DNA of 64,000 bases from Pachypanchax playfairii (GCA_006937955.1 SSNP01000145.1:447356-511355), one strand, 5' to 3'. Positions 1 to 12,537 are shown, counted from the first letter of the stretch. The notes: generated by a model from the letters alone, not told the origin. Translations and numbers: made by a program.

Positions 1-989
1 CTTTATGGCAAGATGCCCAAAAAATATTTTAAAAGTGCATTTCTTCTTTGATATGATGTAATGTTGTCCTAAACCAGACAAAATCCATTATGAAATGAGG
101 AAACTGGTGACCTCATGCTGGCTAGTTTTTCCTCCAGTGAAAAACAAAACACTGTCCCAATATTTTATCATGACTGGAGTGAATTTCTATTAAATTTGTG
201 AGAGCAATGGCTTCGGCATTTTAAAGACTTAATGACAATAGGATTTTTTTTTTTATCCCAAATCTTATTGCTGTCTCATTTCCTGTTCTCTTCCTCCCTT
301 CAGAGTCATTGTATTTACTCACATAGTCCTAATGTTTCCAAAGCAGCATTAACATAGAAGTCACACTGGATGTGCTATTCAGATTTTCAGCAGAATGTTT
401 TTTTACATAAACTTGATTAGTTTCTTTTAATTTCCTCCAAACACAGTTAAACATTTGTAGACTCGTTTTTTCAGACTGTCTTGCTCTTTTTCATTGTCTC
501 CACTTCTTCTCTCACTTTGTCAATCACAGCGTGTGTGTTTGTGTGTTGGGTTTGTGCCAGGGGTAAGTCTTTAATTAGTACCAATGCTGCTTGCATTGTC
601 TTGCCATTTGAGCCGTGCAGGTTTATGAGCCACCCTCCACCCCCCCCCCGAGTGCAACTCACAGCCCAACAACACACAGCTGAGATAAAACAGGGAGAAT
701 TTGCAGAGGGAAATCAATATTCTTCTGTCACGGCTGTTCAACGCTCCCCATCTTTGTTTGGTGTGGAGCCCCAAAAGGCTGCCTGTGTGAGAACACCTCA
801 AAGACACACTGAAAGTATAAAAAGAGAAGAGGGTATTACTGTTTCAGTGTTTTCTACCTTCATTTATTGTATTTTTTCACATTGATTTTCTACAGCCATT
901 GTAGCCTCTCTGTTTTCTCCACTTCTCTTATTCTATTTCTTGCTTTTTTTGTCTCTCCTTTTCCCTTTAGTTTCTCCTCTGATTATCAG

Positions 990-1250
990 GTGGCTGCGTT
1001 CGAGCTTTTAACAGAATGTTCTCTTTTAGTATGGACACCTTCGCCTTCAGAAACAGGAGTTTGCAATTATCTGTCAAGAGCAGCACGGCAAAAGAACAAT
1101 TCCTACATTACATTTTATCCCTCAGCCGTGCTCTACAGTCAGGCTGCTCGAGCGCTATGGTTTAACCCTGTACACATCTTTTTAAATCTAATTATCACTT
1201 ATTTAATTAGAGGAAGACATTACAAGCAATTATGAAAACCACTATACTAG
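990..1250. promoter_or_regulatory. candidate conserved non-coding element in intron
   Basis: Unique, non-repetitive stretch of balanced composition that ends in AT-rich homeodomain-like words (TAATTATCAC, TTAATTAGAG). It is bounded by simpler AT-rich sequence. The open frame across it lacks coding character. Whether it is conserved cannot be seen from one sequence. Confidence 0.2.
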
Positions 1251-1639
1251 GATTATTATAAGACATCTGCTACTTCCTACACCATGAGCCAGTAGCAAGA
1301 AGGACTTCCACTCACACTAAAATCTAGTGCTATTAAAAAGATAATGGTTTCAGTAATCTGGACTATGAAAGTTACAGTTTTCAGTTAGAATCAGATTTAA
1401 AACCTGTACTTATAGTTGATCTTTAGGATGAGTGTGTTTGTGGTTAAAAGCAGAGTGAAACCATTTAACAGAGCTGACGTTTGTATCTAAATGATGTTTT
1501 TAAATTAAATGGAAAGTGCTTTGATATAGATATATAAAGTGATCAAGACACTACATCTTGTTGTCCATCCATAGTCATTTTCTTTGTGTTTCATATAGTT
1601 ACATGCGTTCAATATTATGGGTAAAACTCTCTCTCCACA

Positions 1640-2506
1640 CTACAGACTGAGTCCTAAAATTTGAGCCTGGACAATGAGTTAGTGGCACACTTCACATCGC
1701 AATCAGATGAATCCGGATTTGAAAAATCTTTTTGATGGACACTGTGTCATGTGGATTCAAGAGAAGCGGGGCAATTCATCTTATCAGCAGACAGTTCAAA
1801 AGCATCTCTGATGGTATGGGGATGCATCAGCGCCTATTGGGTAGGAAGTTTACACATCTGGAATGCTGAAATGCACAGAGTGTTTTTAGAGCGACATCTC
1901 TTTCAGGGAAGGTTTTGCATATTTCAGCAAGAAAATGTTAAATCACATACGGAATATCTCAACAACATGGTTTCACATGCTGTTGCGGATTGAGGTATAG
2001 GCAATATGGACGACCGCCCAGGTGCAATCTGTTTGGGAGCATATGAGCGCTCATTTCCACATCAAGTTAATGACCGTTATTGCTGGTGCCCTTACAAACA
2101 TGTCACCTCCCAGTCATTTATACATGTTGGTACAAGGGTGGGGGGGGTCGTATTTGGGGCGGGGAGCGCTGACTGCTGGTTCACTCAGGGCACAAAACTT
2201 GCAAGGATTGCTACTGTTCAAAGGAGAAGAGTCCAGGTGCTGAACTGACTTGCCGGCAGTCCAGAACTTTCAACAACAAAATATTAGACCCATCGTGAAA
2301 CAAAAACTCGGACAACAGAGACCAACTGTGGAACATCTAGAATCCTCCATCAAACAATAATGAAACAACATTCCTCTCCTAAAAATTTAGCAGCTGGTGT
2401 CCTCACTCCCCAGATGTTTATAGACAGATGTGGAAGGAGATATAACACAATTTTACTAATTATTTTGTTTATTACACAGCTAACTTTTTGGGGAATTGGG
2501 GTTGTA
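1640..2506 (+). mobile_element. degenerate Tc1-like transposon, 5'-truncated
   Basis: The stretch encodes a broken Tc1 transposase (1693-1993), followed by typical non-coding 3' sequence of fish Tc1-like elements. It ends in the terminus CTAACTTTTTGGGGAATTGG...GTTGTA at 2480-2506, a fish DNA-transposon end that is familiar to me. No matching 5' terminus is visible. A related terminus occurs at about 34826-34851. Confidence 0.7.
1693..1993 (+). pseudogene. Tc1-like transposase remnant
   Basis: One frame reads SQSDESGFEKSF, a stop, then a segment with MVWGCISAYWVGSLHIW, VFLERHLFQGRF and CIFQQENVKSH. These correspond in order to the WSDES, VWGCIS, LERHxLPSRxxLF and FQQDNAxxH landmarks of Tc1 transposases. 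The in-frame TGA after KSF breaks it. The second catalytic aspartate (FQQDN) is read as glutamate (FQQEN), so the protein would be inactive even without the stop. The N-terminal DNA-binding part and the C-terminal SPDLNPIE block are missing. It is a fossil and not a host gene. Confidence 0.75.
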
Positions 2507-3929
2507 CTATTTTAACAACTTTAGGGGAAATCAAGGATCACACATGATAAAGGTACCTTTCTATATGACTGGAGGAATAAAAAGAGATCATGTGATTCTC
2601 TGACATACGCTGCACAGGCTCTGAAATAAAATCTGAAAAGGAAATGTAAACAGAATCACAGATTGTGTGGTAGTCATCAGTTTTCTTCTCTACAACCAAG
2701 CAGTGTGTTTTTGGTTTTTGCTGCAAATTCTAAAGCAACAAGAAGAGCTAAAATTAGGAAAATAAATACCTGAAATGTTATTTTACCAGATCTTGGAAGC
2801 AACAAATTGCATCAATCACTGCATTGAAAACTGATCAATATTTGGTCATAAAATTAAAAATACCTAATTTTAACCAGCTAAAACATCAGCATGTCACGTT
2901 ATACTTCTGTTTGCTAAATTCTCTTACCATATGTTTAATTTAATCATGCTGTATTAAATAGCTTGAATGTAATTGTGACAGATTTAATATATGTACAGTT
3001 TCACATGTGGAATCTTTGTGCTGCCAGAAAGGGCATCCAGAACTTAGATGTAAGCTTTACTGACTGATGTAAAATAAGAAGATACACTCACTGCTTGAAC
3101 AAGCACATCCAAGAACTTATGTGCTACAGCTTTAACTCTTCAGAACATGCCTCTCTTCTTCCACTATCAGCAGATTAACTCCATGGAGTGTAAATGTCTA
3201 GTATGTTTTTCAGGTATTAAAAAGGTATTTTCACCACTCTACCACACAGAGAATCACCTTGTACTTTGGACCATGAAAGCTTCGTCTACTGTGTGTGTGT
3301 GTGTGAGTGTGTGTGTGTTTACTGGCTTTTGTTACCTCCTTAAGACCTTTTCAGGTATAATCACTGACATTGTTAAGACTGGTGGTGCTTATGGAAAACA
3401 AAGCTTGACTCTAATACAATAGAATGTTATTTCTGCATTAGAACTCAGCTGTTTGAATGGATGTAAGAAAATTCAATGTTCTGGTAAGAATAACATACAA
3501 ACTTGTGTGTGCATACTGGAATTTGTTACCACTTTAGGACCTTTCCTGATATCATCACCAACATTGCTATGACCAGTATTACTGTTATCCTTTTAGGGAC
3601 TAAAGCCCATTCCTAACGCCATAGAATATAATTTTTGGGTAAAAAGTTATGGGTTAGGTGGGAATTTAATTTAAATTTGAGCTTTGCATTTAATAGTAAT
3701 TGTTAAAGCATCTGTTATACTGCACGCATTAATAGAAGTCAATTCAATGTTCATGGAAAGATAAAACTACCTGTTTTTTGTCAATTCAACATTTTAAAAC
3801 CCTTTAAGCACTGATAAAAAATTATTTTGCTCAAATTGATATATTGTTTATCAAACAAACATGAAAAAGGTCAACTAAACAAACAACGGTTTAAAGTACA
3901 AAAAACTAAAGTTCATTAAGTTGTTAATA

Positions 3930-4407
3930 TACACTCTCAGAAATAGAGGTACGAGACAAGAACATTTTTGTACCTATAGGTAAAATGTTCCCTCAAAAGT
4001 ACAATATTGGTCTTAAAGTGGACCTGGACTACAGGGTACACCCCCAGCGACAAGAAGGGTACAAATTCCTGTCGCTGGGGGTGTACCCTGTAGTCCAGGT
4101 CAATTTTTGTACCATATGAAGTTTTTCCACTAAAACAGTAAAATTACGCCACATTTTGAAGTTTTAAACCAACATTCTGAAACATAATATTGAAAATGAT
4201 AGAAGAAACTTAATAAAATGGAGATTAACCAGCCTTGACCAGGGTTGCAGGTGCAGTTGAAATGGTACAAATTTGTACTTTATATTAATTTTAACCCTCA
4301 GAGGGACATTTCTGACCTTTTAAAGACCAATATTGTACTTTTGAGGGAACATTTTACCTATAGGTACAAAAATGTTCTTGTCTCGTACCTCTATTTCTGA
4401 GAGTGTA
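3930..4407. mobile_element. TA-flanked MITE with ~84-bp inverted repeats
   Basis: Left end TACACTCTCAGAAATAGAGG (from 3930) is matched in reverse complement by the right end (to 4407). The repeats run about 84 bp, to around 4015 and from around 4323, with near-perfect pairing. TA flanks both sides, as in Tc1/mariner-type insertion. A second, perfect inverted repeat lies inside (4021-4101). There is no coding content. The CACTCTCAGAAA end is a terminus I recognise from many fish genomes. Confidence 0.85.
4021..4101. repeat. perfect 32-bp hairpin inside the MITE
   Basis: Arms 4021-4052 and 4070-4101 are exact reverse complements around a 17-nt loop. The arm begins GACCTGGACTACAGGGTACA. If transcribed within the shisa9 pre-mRNA it would fold into a strong stem, but nothing indicates it is processed. 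Confidence 0.9.
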
Positions 4408-4836
4408 TTGTGTTGATTACACAAATTAGCAACCTGGATTTTCCTCCTTAATTTTACCAGCAAGATAATAAAAAATGAAAAACCTTTGGAAAAATACAAG
4501 CACAAACAAAGAAGATGATCTTATTCCTCAAACTCCAGAAATAAAAACAATTAAATGTAAATATCTTTTAAATTTCAAATATAACAGATCTTCTTATTTA
4601 GCATTTTGATGCAGCTGGATTACAGTAGTGAAGCATGAATGTGAACTGGAGAGAATTTAGAAACCAAGAGACTTTACAGTAAAAAATATGGATGGTTGTA
4701 CCACTGGATGCTGGTAAATATGTGGAAAACTCATGTTCCTGTTCTGTTATCCCTTAAAAACAACCCTGCATGTTGGCCAGTGGCAACATTTTGAGGACAA
4801 TTTTAACCTTGTCCTGTCCTTTGTCCTTTTCCGCAG

Positions 4837-5007
4837 AGAGTGGCCAGATTAACAACAATGTGGGAGCGAGCTCAAACATTGGGCAGCAACATCCTTACCC
4901 GGCCCTCAGCCAGCTGGCTCAGGCCTACGAACAACAGCAGCAACATCATCAGCAGCAACATCAGCAAAACAAGGATCTCAATAAATATGCCTCGCTGAAG
5001 GCTGTAG
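4837..5007 (+). CDS. shisa9: shisa9 (CKAMP44), penultimate coding exon
   Basis: Internal exon of a Shisa9-type AMPA-receptor auxiliary protein; this part lies in the cytoplasmic tail. It is bounded by acceptor CCGCAG (to 4836) and donor GTAAGT (5008). The 171-bp exon adds about 56 residues. It opens with SGQINNNVGASSNIG, then HPYPALSQLAQAYEQQ, and closes with NKDLNKYASLKAV. In mammalian SHISA9 as I remember it, the matching tail reads HSYPNLGQISNPYEQQ and ELNKYASLKAV. The final G of the exon joins CT of the next exon (phase 1) to give alanine. The acceptor could instead be 2 bp downstream (after 4838), so the first codon is uncertain. Oddity: a glutamine/histidine run (EQQQQHHQQQHQQN, CAG/CAA/CAT codons at about 4930-4972) replaces the short PPGK linker of mammals. 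Paralogue a or b cannot be told; shisa6 is the main alternative. Confidence 0.85.
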
Positions 5008-5394
5008 GTAAGTGGGATTTTATTATTCCAAGACATAAAAACATGAAACATAATTATTTTACAGAAATGGAACAATGAGTTCACTTTTATTTAATTATGT
5101 TTCAGTCAGTTCACTTTATTAAAAGTTTTGTGGTTCAAAGGGCAGCAGATACTTATTTCTATCAGTCTGAAAGAGGGAGGAGTCTCACGGGAGTGTTGTC
5201 GGCGGACATGACAGTTTTTGATCGCACCAAGCTGCTCATTGACCTTTTAGGCTGTTTGGTACATGCCACCGGTGTCAATAAGCTTATATATTTAGCATAT
5301 TTAGCAGCATAAACGCTATTTTAGTTCATTTAAGATTTACCTGTAATCATGTGATCTAGAAATCGTAATGCCACATACACTACATTATGAAATG

Positions 5395-5695
5395 TATTTA
5401 GACAATTTAACTGTCCCAACTTTGTGGGAACAGTTTGAAGATGAAACTTTATTGTTTTGTGCACACCACTACACAGAGTCCTGACCTGAACTCCAAACAA
5501 CAACTTTGGGATGAATTGGAGCGAGAATGTGAGCCACGAGTCTGACCTCACAAATATACGTCTAGAAAAATGGTCAGAAATTCCAATAAACACACTAGTG
5601 AAAGTCTAGTGAAAAGCCTTTCGATACCAGCTGAAGGGTGGGTGAATCCCACTACAGATCATGAACTGGTTTGTCAATAAAGTATGTGGGCCTTT
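5395..5695 (+). pseudogene. Tc1-like transposase C-terminal remnant
   Basis: The bases AGTCCTGACCTGAACTCCAA at about 5479 and what follows read as SPDLNS, then LWDELER. This matches the [14 protein letters not shown] block that carries the third catalytic residue in Tc1 transposases; the expected E is lost here. The sequence continues through the usual 3' part (ATGGTCAGAAATTCCAATAA, AAAGCCTTTCGATACCAGC) to about 5695. The N-terminal two thirds are absent and no inverted repeats are visible. Confidence 0.65.
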
Positions 5696-6147
5696 AAAAG
5701 CAGCCATCTACATATGAATGACAATATTAGTGTATTTTTAAAAAGCTGCATGACCTTATTAGAAAAATGATCACAGAGAGCATGGAATTCTTGATATATT
5801 TGCTGAGCAGATGATTAGATGCGACACAGTAGCGATAGGTTTTGCCAATGGGCGGGACTAAGAAGTTGTTTTCAGACAGACGTTCTGGAATATTTGTGGA
5901 CAATTCAATCCGGTCGTTAACAGGAGTTGTTTTTTCAGACACGCCACTGTTTTTAACCCAAACATTGTATTGGAGAACGTCCGCTCTTGTTACTAGGTCC
6001 TGAAAGGTTCCTGAACAGATTATGGGGACAGACTCCAGAACGGTGCTTTCAGACTCAAAGCAAAACGGACCAAGTGTGGAACATTACCGTTTTTCATGGC
6101 CTGTCCGAAAAGGGCTAGAGAGAGTAGAGCGAGAGACTCACCTGTAA

Positions 6148-6745
6148 TGGTGCGTTCACACCGGCCCAACCGTCAACGTCAGAAGCGGTAAGTTTACATG
6201 TAAAGTCTATGGTGGAGTCCGTCAGACCAGCGTCAGAGTCTCTGCGTTGCTTTGTGAGCGTTAGCAGCATCAACTTTTCAAGCGTTTCAGACGTAGACGC
6301 TTGAAATGCGAGCGACGCAGAAGTTCAGCTAGCTGAACTGTCAACCAATCAGAGCGTCTCATCATAATGACGTACCTGAATGAAGCAGGAAGTCTTCAAA
6401 CAGGGCGCGGGACAGACGGAAGTAGCGCTGGAAGTGAACCTCATCCATATGTAGCTCCTGGAGCAAATGGTTTAACTCCTCAAACTCAGAACGCATCTGA
6501 TGAATGGGGTGTATCCACAAACGGAGTAAATAAAGCCCCTCTCTCTATATGATCCACCATAGCTCCGAACATCCGATAACAAAGAAAGCCCCGCCTACGC
6601 GCTCTTTTTAACGGTCAAGCGTTACGAGCTTCAACGCCTATGCGCTCTGACTGGCAGGCGTTATGAGCTTCAACTTTCAAGCGTCACACTTGGAGCGTTA
6701 TGAGCGTTGCTTGACGTTGACAAAGTGGCCGGTGTGAACGCACCA
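6148..6745. mobile_element. Harbinger-type MITE with TAA duplication
   Basis: Left end TGGTGCGTTCACACCGGCC (6148) and right end GGCCGGTGTGAACGCACCA (to 6745) are reverse complements, flanked on both sides by TAA (6145-6147, 6746-6748). TWA duplications are typical of PIF/Harbinger insertion. On the minus strand it carries a broken transposase N-terminus. A sister copy lies at 52768-53449. Confidence 0.88.
6367..6560 (-). pseudogene. PIF/Harbinger transposase N-terminal fragment
   Basis: Reading the minus strand from an ATG at 6560 gives MVDHIERGALF. After a deletion that shifts frame, it reads LWIHPIHQMRSEFEELNHLL and VHFQRYFRLSRAL. The W-[IV]-H-P motif followed by an L-rich helix and the F-x-R-Y-F-R-[ML]-S block are the start of Harbinger (HARBI1-like) nucleases. 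The DDE catalytic domain is entirely missing. Compared with the sister copy at 52950 it has lost the arginine-rich stretch before WIHP. It cannot make an active protein. Confidence 0.7.
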
Positions 6746-9700
6746 TAAGAAGAGAGAAGGAAACCAAAAGGTAGAAAAAAACAAAATTAACCATTTTTTC
6801 AAGTCCAGAACTCCAACAGCAGTTACATGAACCTTTACATAGAAGTTGATCAGCTAAGTATCAGTAGTTTTATTGTAAAGGATGGATTTTTACCTTTAAA
6901 ACTAGCATACTGGTCTCAAAGTATTCACTGCAAATCCACTTTACCCTTTAGAAACAATAACCCACTAGGCTAAATGTAGTTTTAGAGTCAATTGTACAAC
7001 AACTCTTTGTTTCTGCACCTTCAAGCCTGTTAGACTGCACACGGTTATCCATTCGGGGTCTTTCTACCAATTGGTAACATTTGTTAGAATGCTGATTAAC
7101 ACTGTCATCCCAATTCTTGAAACCAGGCAAGTTTTGGCAGGTAGCACATTCTTTATAATTCTCAGAAGAATGGGCAAATATAGACATCAAACAGCATGTA
7201 GATATTTGCAGCCTTTTGACGGCACCGAAATGGTTCAGTTTTCTAAAATGCCAACAGAGTATATCTTGATGTCAGTACTTGAAGATCAAAGAACAAATGT
7301 ATTCCTTCTCAACTCACACTCCAATATTAACAAGAAAAGAAATAATCAGCGTAAGGGAGGGACAGACATGCCTATTTTCATGAATAGGAGCTTCAATAGA
7401 TCAACTACAATACAGTTTGAATACAGAACAAAACCTGATTGTTTATCAGCCGTAAAACTCTCACTCTGATGTTCGGCTTCCACTTCCTTTTATCTCAGCA
7501 CACATAAACCCAACAGATGGATGCCACACATGCTCTGAGGATTTCAAAAAGCATTATCTACAAATGAATAGAACCAGTATCTCTAAGGACAGCAGATGAG
7601 ACAGGTTTATAAAAATTAGATAACAGGTACTTAATAATTCTAGCAAAGTAACAATTTCCATTTACAGAGAACATACAGTACTTATGACATTATCAAGTCC
7701 TAACAATTCTTAAGAATAACAAAAAATAACAAAATAATCTGTCAATTTTACCTAGAAATTCACTCAAAATTAAGAGGGTAATAAAAACAGTGATGCTACA
7801 TAAACGTATCCAGTATAAATAATAATCTTGCTTCATTACAAATATACCTGAAGGTGGGATTTATTTGGATTCCCCATGAAAATAAAGCAACCAACATGCT
7901 TTTCTGAGTAACTGTACAACATACAATCTTTGTAAAATGGATGAGAAGCCTGATTCAGCCTGAAGGAGTTTATCTTTGACTGTGCTTAATATTGTGAAGA
8001 GGGAATTTAATCCAAACCTGGGATTTTCTGAAATTAATCCAGATGTTTTTGTTGCCAACGTGAAAGAAAAAAGAATTCTTATTTATATTTAAAATTTTAA
8101 TAAAAAATTAAGAAATAAATAAAAATTTGGGGTTGAATTTCAGAATACTAGGTTAATTTATAGTTAATTAGGTTTGGTAGGGAGTTAGAGACAGGCAGCT
8201 TGGTCTTGTGACCTTACAGCAGGTTCTCTGTTAACGTGATGCTTTCCCTGTAATGTTTAGATATTCATATTTCTCTGAGTACTTCAGTTTTCTCCTACAG
8301 ATCAAAAACATGAGTGAATTAAGTTAAAGACCGTGTAAAGGGAATTCTTCTATTTTCTTCTAACCACATTATAAACATAATAAATGTTCTAAACATGTGA
8401 AAAACCTCCCAACAATTAAAAACTGAATTGTGGAGCTAGCCTTCAAATTGCGTTTCAAGAGTTTTTTGTTTCAGGATTTTATGGGCGGGTCTAAAACGAT
8501 CCTTCAGGATAACCCCGCCCCCTGCTGCTCTCGTCATATAAAACCGTACAGTGCGGTAGCTTCAGTGGTTTTCCCGCTCCTTCATCCGAGGGATGACCGT
8601 CTGAAAAAGCTTTGGGTCGATTTTGTGCAGAGGAGCCACACAGTAGACAGTAACTAAACCAGCATGATAGGTAGGAGCTACTTCTGCCACCTGCTGCCTT
8701 CATATGCTAAACAAAGCTCAGAATGGCGTTGCAGCACATTCCGCTCCTTCACTGATCAACAAGTCTGAAGCATTGCGGTTGTGTGGAAATATTTCAACTC
8801 CTCAAAAAGCAGCGATGCAAAAGCAGTTTTACATGTGGGTAGAACCTCAAACTTAACGAACCAGCCGGAACTGAACGGAAGAGAAGGAGGTGNCTGCTAG
8901 AGGATGAGACAGACAGGTTTCAGCGCCTGCAGCGGACACGCCCCCAGCGTCTCAGAGCAGAGAAAACTGATCCTTTTTTCATTATTTTGTAACCAAATTT
9001 CATATGCTTCATATGCAGTGTTTTTAATCATTCAAATTTGGCTGGATGACTAATAACTAATATTCCTGTGCAGTGACAAACTCAGAACACACATTTGTTG
9101 TTACTTTACACGGGCTTTAATTATTGATTGTAAATTACGGTTACGGTTCATCTCATGTAGGTTTGGATTGGCTCTGTGATTGACCTGATACCTGTCTGTG
9201 ATGTACCATCGTCTGGGATTTTATTTAAAACCACTAATTTACTATTATGCAAAATTTTTGACTGAGAGAAATCTGGAGAAGCAGGTGAAACAAGCATAAG
9301 AAACAGTTTTACACATGTATAACAAAGTTAATTTGTTATTAATGATTCATTTTCATTTTTTAAGATAGACAGACAGACATACTTATGTAAATATTTTCGT
9401 TGCACCTGTTACTTTTCCTAGCGTGTTTCTCTTTTCGAGTGCCTGAGGCTGTTGCTGCTGTGCAAAGACTGAAATGATGATGTGAAAGAAAAAAGTCCCT
9501 TCCTCACAATAAAAATCGGAGTTTCCTCGAAACAGAAGGCAAACAGTCTAAAAAGAAATGACAAAATGCAGCAGAGACACTTGGTGTTCCTCAGGCCATC
9601 CTGTGTATGGAGGTTTGCTCAAACATTGACAAACAGTCTTGGTTTGCTCATGATGCAGACGAGTAGGGAAAAAAAAACCTTAAACAACTTCCTCTAGGCC

Positions 9701-9934
9701 ACAAAATCAGTGTGGAAAACAACACTGTGTTCTACAAATGTCTGGAAATCATTTCAAATATCATTTTTTTCCAAAAACATATTATACCAGCAGTGTGAGT
9801 TATTTATAAAGACACATTCTGAGAATTTTCCCATGTTCAGTTTTAAAAACTACAATTAATTCAGAAAGCAATTTAAAGGTTTGATGTTGTTCAATCACCC
9901 TCAATGGCAAAGGTCATCATCTTCTGTTCATCTC

Positions 9935-10200
9935 TCACTCCATAGTCATCTTCTTCTCTCCTCTTCGCTCTCCTAACCTTTAATGTCTTTCTCTCCTGCA
10001 TCCTTGGTCCCTATTCTTCTGCTTCCCTCCTTCCTGGCCACCTTCATTTCCTCTCCTACTTTCCTCCACTTTTTTCATATCACTGACTTTATCGTTCACC
10101 TCACGCCCTCCTCTCGGCACTTCCCTAACCTTTTTTTGCTTCTTTTGACTTCCTCTCCAATCAACACCCTCTCCTCTTCACCTCCTGACAGCCATCTGCC
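9935..10200 (+). repeat. pyrimidine-rich low-complexity tract
   Basis: About 265 bases dominated by C and T (runs such as TCTTCTTCTCTCCTCTTCGC). The open frame across it is a by-product of composition. Confidence 0.7.
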
Positions 10201-10234
10201 TTCTACCTTAATCCGTCATGCTCCATATCACTCA

Positions 10235-10560
10235 TCAAAAAATCATTGGAGGGCTAATTGTGATCTTCTCCTATAGCTGCTCATATCCATTTCCGTAATT
10301 AAAGGGAGATCTCATCCCTCTCCCCTCAGGCTCAGACATGACTGACACATTCTTCTTCAGTGAGTGAAATTCAAAGAAGCCCCTATAAAATGATTGGAAA
10401 ACAGAGATATACAGCCCATTAACCAGAGATTCTAGTGATTACCACGAAGCAATAATTCCAACATCGCAAACAAGCTTTGGAAGATGCAAATCTGGGAAAC
10501 TGTGATGAGGATTTTAGTGCCGAATACATTTTGCCTGATGCACAGACTTGTGTTTTCTCT
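10235..10560. promoter_or_regulatory. candidate conserved non-coding element in intron
   Basis: Unique sequence of balanced composition directly after the pyrimidine tract, with homeodomain-like words (GGGCTAATTGTG, CGTAATTAAAGG). It contains no repeats. It looks like a conserved vertebrate enhancer element, but this rests on composition only. Confidence 0.22.
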
Positions 10561-11709
10561 GCCTGTTGAACCCAGAGAGCCGAGCCTAAGATCAGCACCA
10601 ACACACCCTTCTATCTGCATCCCCTTACCACTCAGATTCCTTAATTGCCACTTTCACTTTCCCAATAGTTTGAAAAGCTACAGTTCTGTCAATCAATAGA
10701 AAACTCTTCTGTCCCCCTGTGCATTTCTATAAGGTCATTCTATTGAATTCTAACAGCAACCAGGCAAAAACCAACTAATAAAGGCTCCTTGGATACAGGA
10801 TGTATCTTCTACAAGCACAAATGACCAATTATGGTCAACACATAATGTCCGAAAGCTCCAGTGGATTTCACAATTGGACACTGGGGTCATTTAGTTTTTC
10901 CACAGAAGACAAGCAAAGGAAATTCAGAGTAATTGAAGAAATAATTGGTAAATTTCACCTATTTTTTAGAATCCCACTTTTGCTTGTGTTTCATTAGAGA
11001 ATATAGCGTCAGACATTCTGGCTATAATCGATAACGAATGCTTCCTACAGCAGTAAGCTTGTCTATTAAAACACAGATGTTGAGTTGCAAATGGTATAAG
11101 CTCTTTTTATTTATGAAATAAAAATATAATTTTTTAATTCACATGCCTTCTTTTTCCAGTTTTCAGTCCAGTTTGTAACTTTTTATAAACTTTGCTTGTG
11201 GAAAAGATTGTTATTTTGGGTAACATACAGGCAATAGGAGATTAGATTGTTTTCTCAGATATTTTTCTTACAAAAAAACTGCACAATATCATTTTGGCAT
11301 CCCTGATTCTATTGTGTCTTCTAAAACACAAAGACTGAGATATTTTTCCTCCCGTTTTCAGATGAATCAGCTTTTTGTTTGTTGTTTCTTAACACTGACC
11401 CATAAATCATTCAAGCAAAACAATCAACTTTTCAAGAACCAATTTTAAATTGTGTCTTGAAGCTCCTCGATATTAACAGTCAGTAGTTTGCACTTTAAAT
11501 CTTTTATTGAAACTGAGGTGATGACACACTTTGACTGGTATAAAATACATTTTAGCGCCAACAATGAAAATCTCAAAGAATTAATATTTAGTTGATAGAT
11601 GGATCGTGTGAGGGAGTGGTTGCAGATCTCCAGCTGTGCATCAAGTCTTCTGCAGATTTTTCACATATTTTTAAAGCAGCTTCATATCAGACACTCTGGA
11701 CGTCTCTGG

Positions 11710-12110
11710 TCCTCCTATATTACACTTAATAACTTCAGTAATTCAGGTCTCAGCAGGAAGTGGTGTTCTGATGATTTATGCTGCCCTGTTGAAAAATGCT
11801 GCCATAGTACGAATTAACAACTTATTTCATAATGAGATGTTATTAGAAGTTTATACAGTATTCTTGTTTATGGTAAGTGTGTCCTGTTAATTATTTAAGC
11901 ATATTTTTATGATACTTCCCTGATATTTTCTATATAAAAGCCCTCTGGGTCCTTATCGGCCATTGTTGGGTCCTTCTCCTCTGGGTGTGTCCAAACATTT
12001 GCCTGTTGCTCTGACAATGCAAAGAAAGTAAAAATAATATCATATTTAGTGTTTCTGTCCTGGGAGAATTTATTTGATAGGTAAAATGTATTTATGGAAA
12101 AATATTATTT
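11710..12110 (-). repeat. interspersed repeat family D, copy 1
   Basis: The reverse complement of this block matches 34310-34640 and 59385-59680. Shared core: GGAGAAGGACCCAACAATGG followed by a segment ending in CAGGACACACTCA. The left part (about 11710-11860) matches only the 34-kb copy; the right part (about 11985-12105) matches only the 59-kb copy. The three copies therefore define an element at least 450 bp long. No coding content or termini are clear. Confidence 0.75.
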
Positions 12111-12174
12111 AGTACTGCTTTAAAAAAAATTACTTTCATATCTAAATGTTGTAGAAAAACTGACTAAAGACATA

Positions 12175-12374
12175 CAGTGGGGCAAAAAAGTATTTAGTCA
12201 GCCACCAATTGTGTAAGTTCTCCCACTTAAAAAGATCAGTGAGGCCTGTAATTTTCATCATAGGTATACCTCAACTATGAGAGACAAAATGAGGAAAAAA
12301 AATCCAGAAAATCACATTGTCTGATTTTTAAAGAATTTATTTGCAAATTATGGTGGAAAATAAGTATTTGGTCA
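12175..12374 (+). repeat. left terminal inverted repeat of the Tc1 element
   Basis: 200 bp, pairing with 13577-13776 at 199 positions. Long repeats of this size in Tc1 elements normally carry two transposase-binding sites each, one at the tip and one near the inner end (family knowledge; the sites themselves were not delimited here). Confidence 0.95.
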
Positions 12375-12537
12375 CCTACAAAAAAGTAAGATTTCTGGCT
12401 TTCACAGACCTGTAACTTCTTTAAGAGGCTCCTCGGTCCTCCACTCGTTACCTGTATTAATGGCACCTGTGTGAACTCGTTATCAGTATAAAAGACACCT
12501 GTCCACAACCTCAAACAGTCACGCTCCAAACTCCACT

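Larger units (their letters stand above)
1..4836 (+). other. 3' part of a shisa9 intron
   Basis: Non-coding sequence upstream of the first visible shisa9 exon, inferred to be intron because the exon at 4837 is preceded by a pyrimidine-rich stretch and CAG acceptor. It contains a Tc1 remnant (1640-2506), a TA-flanked MITE (3930-4407) and a short GT-rich microsatellite near 3292-3320. Bases 2507-3929 and 4408-4800 are AT-rich and show nothing I can name. Bases about 990-1250 have the even composition and homeodomain-like TAATTA content of a conserved element (listed separately). Confidence 0.7.

Noticed and set aside
481..1235. Open frames of 122-134 codons in the upstream intron
   Set aside because: Low-complexity T/C-rich translations with no family resemblance and no splice-site support.
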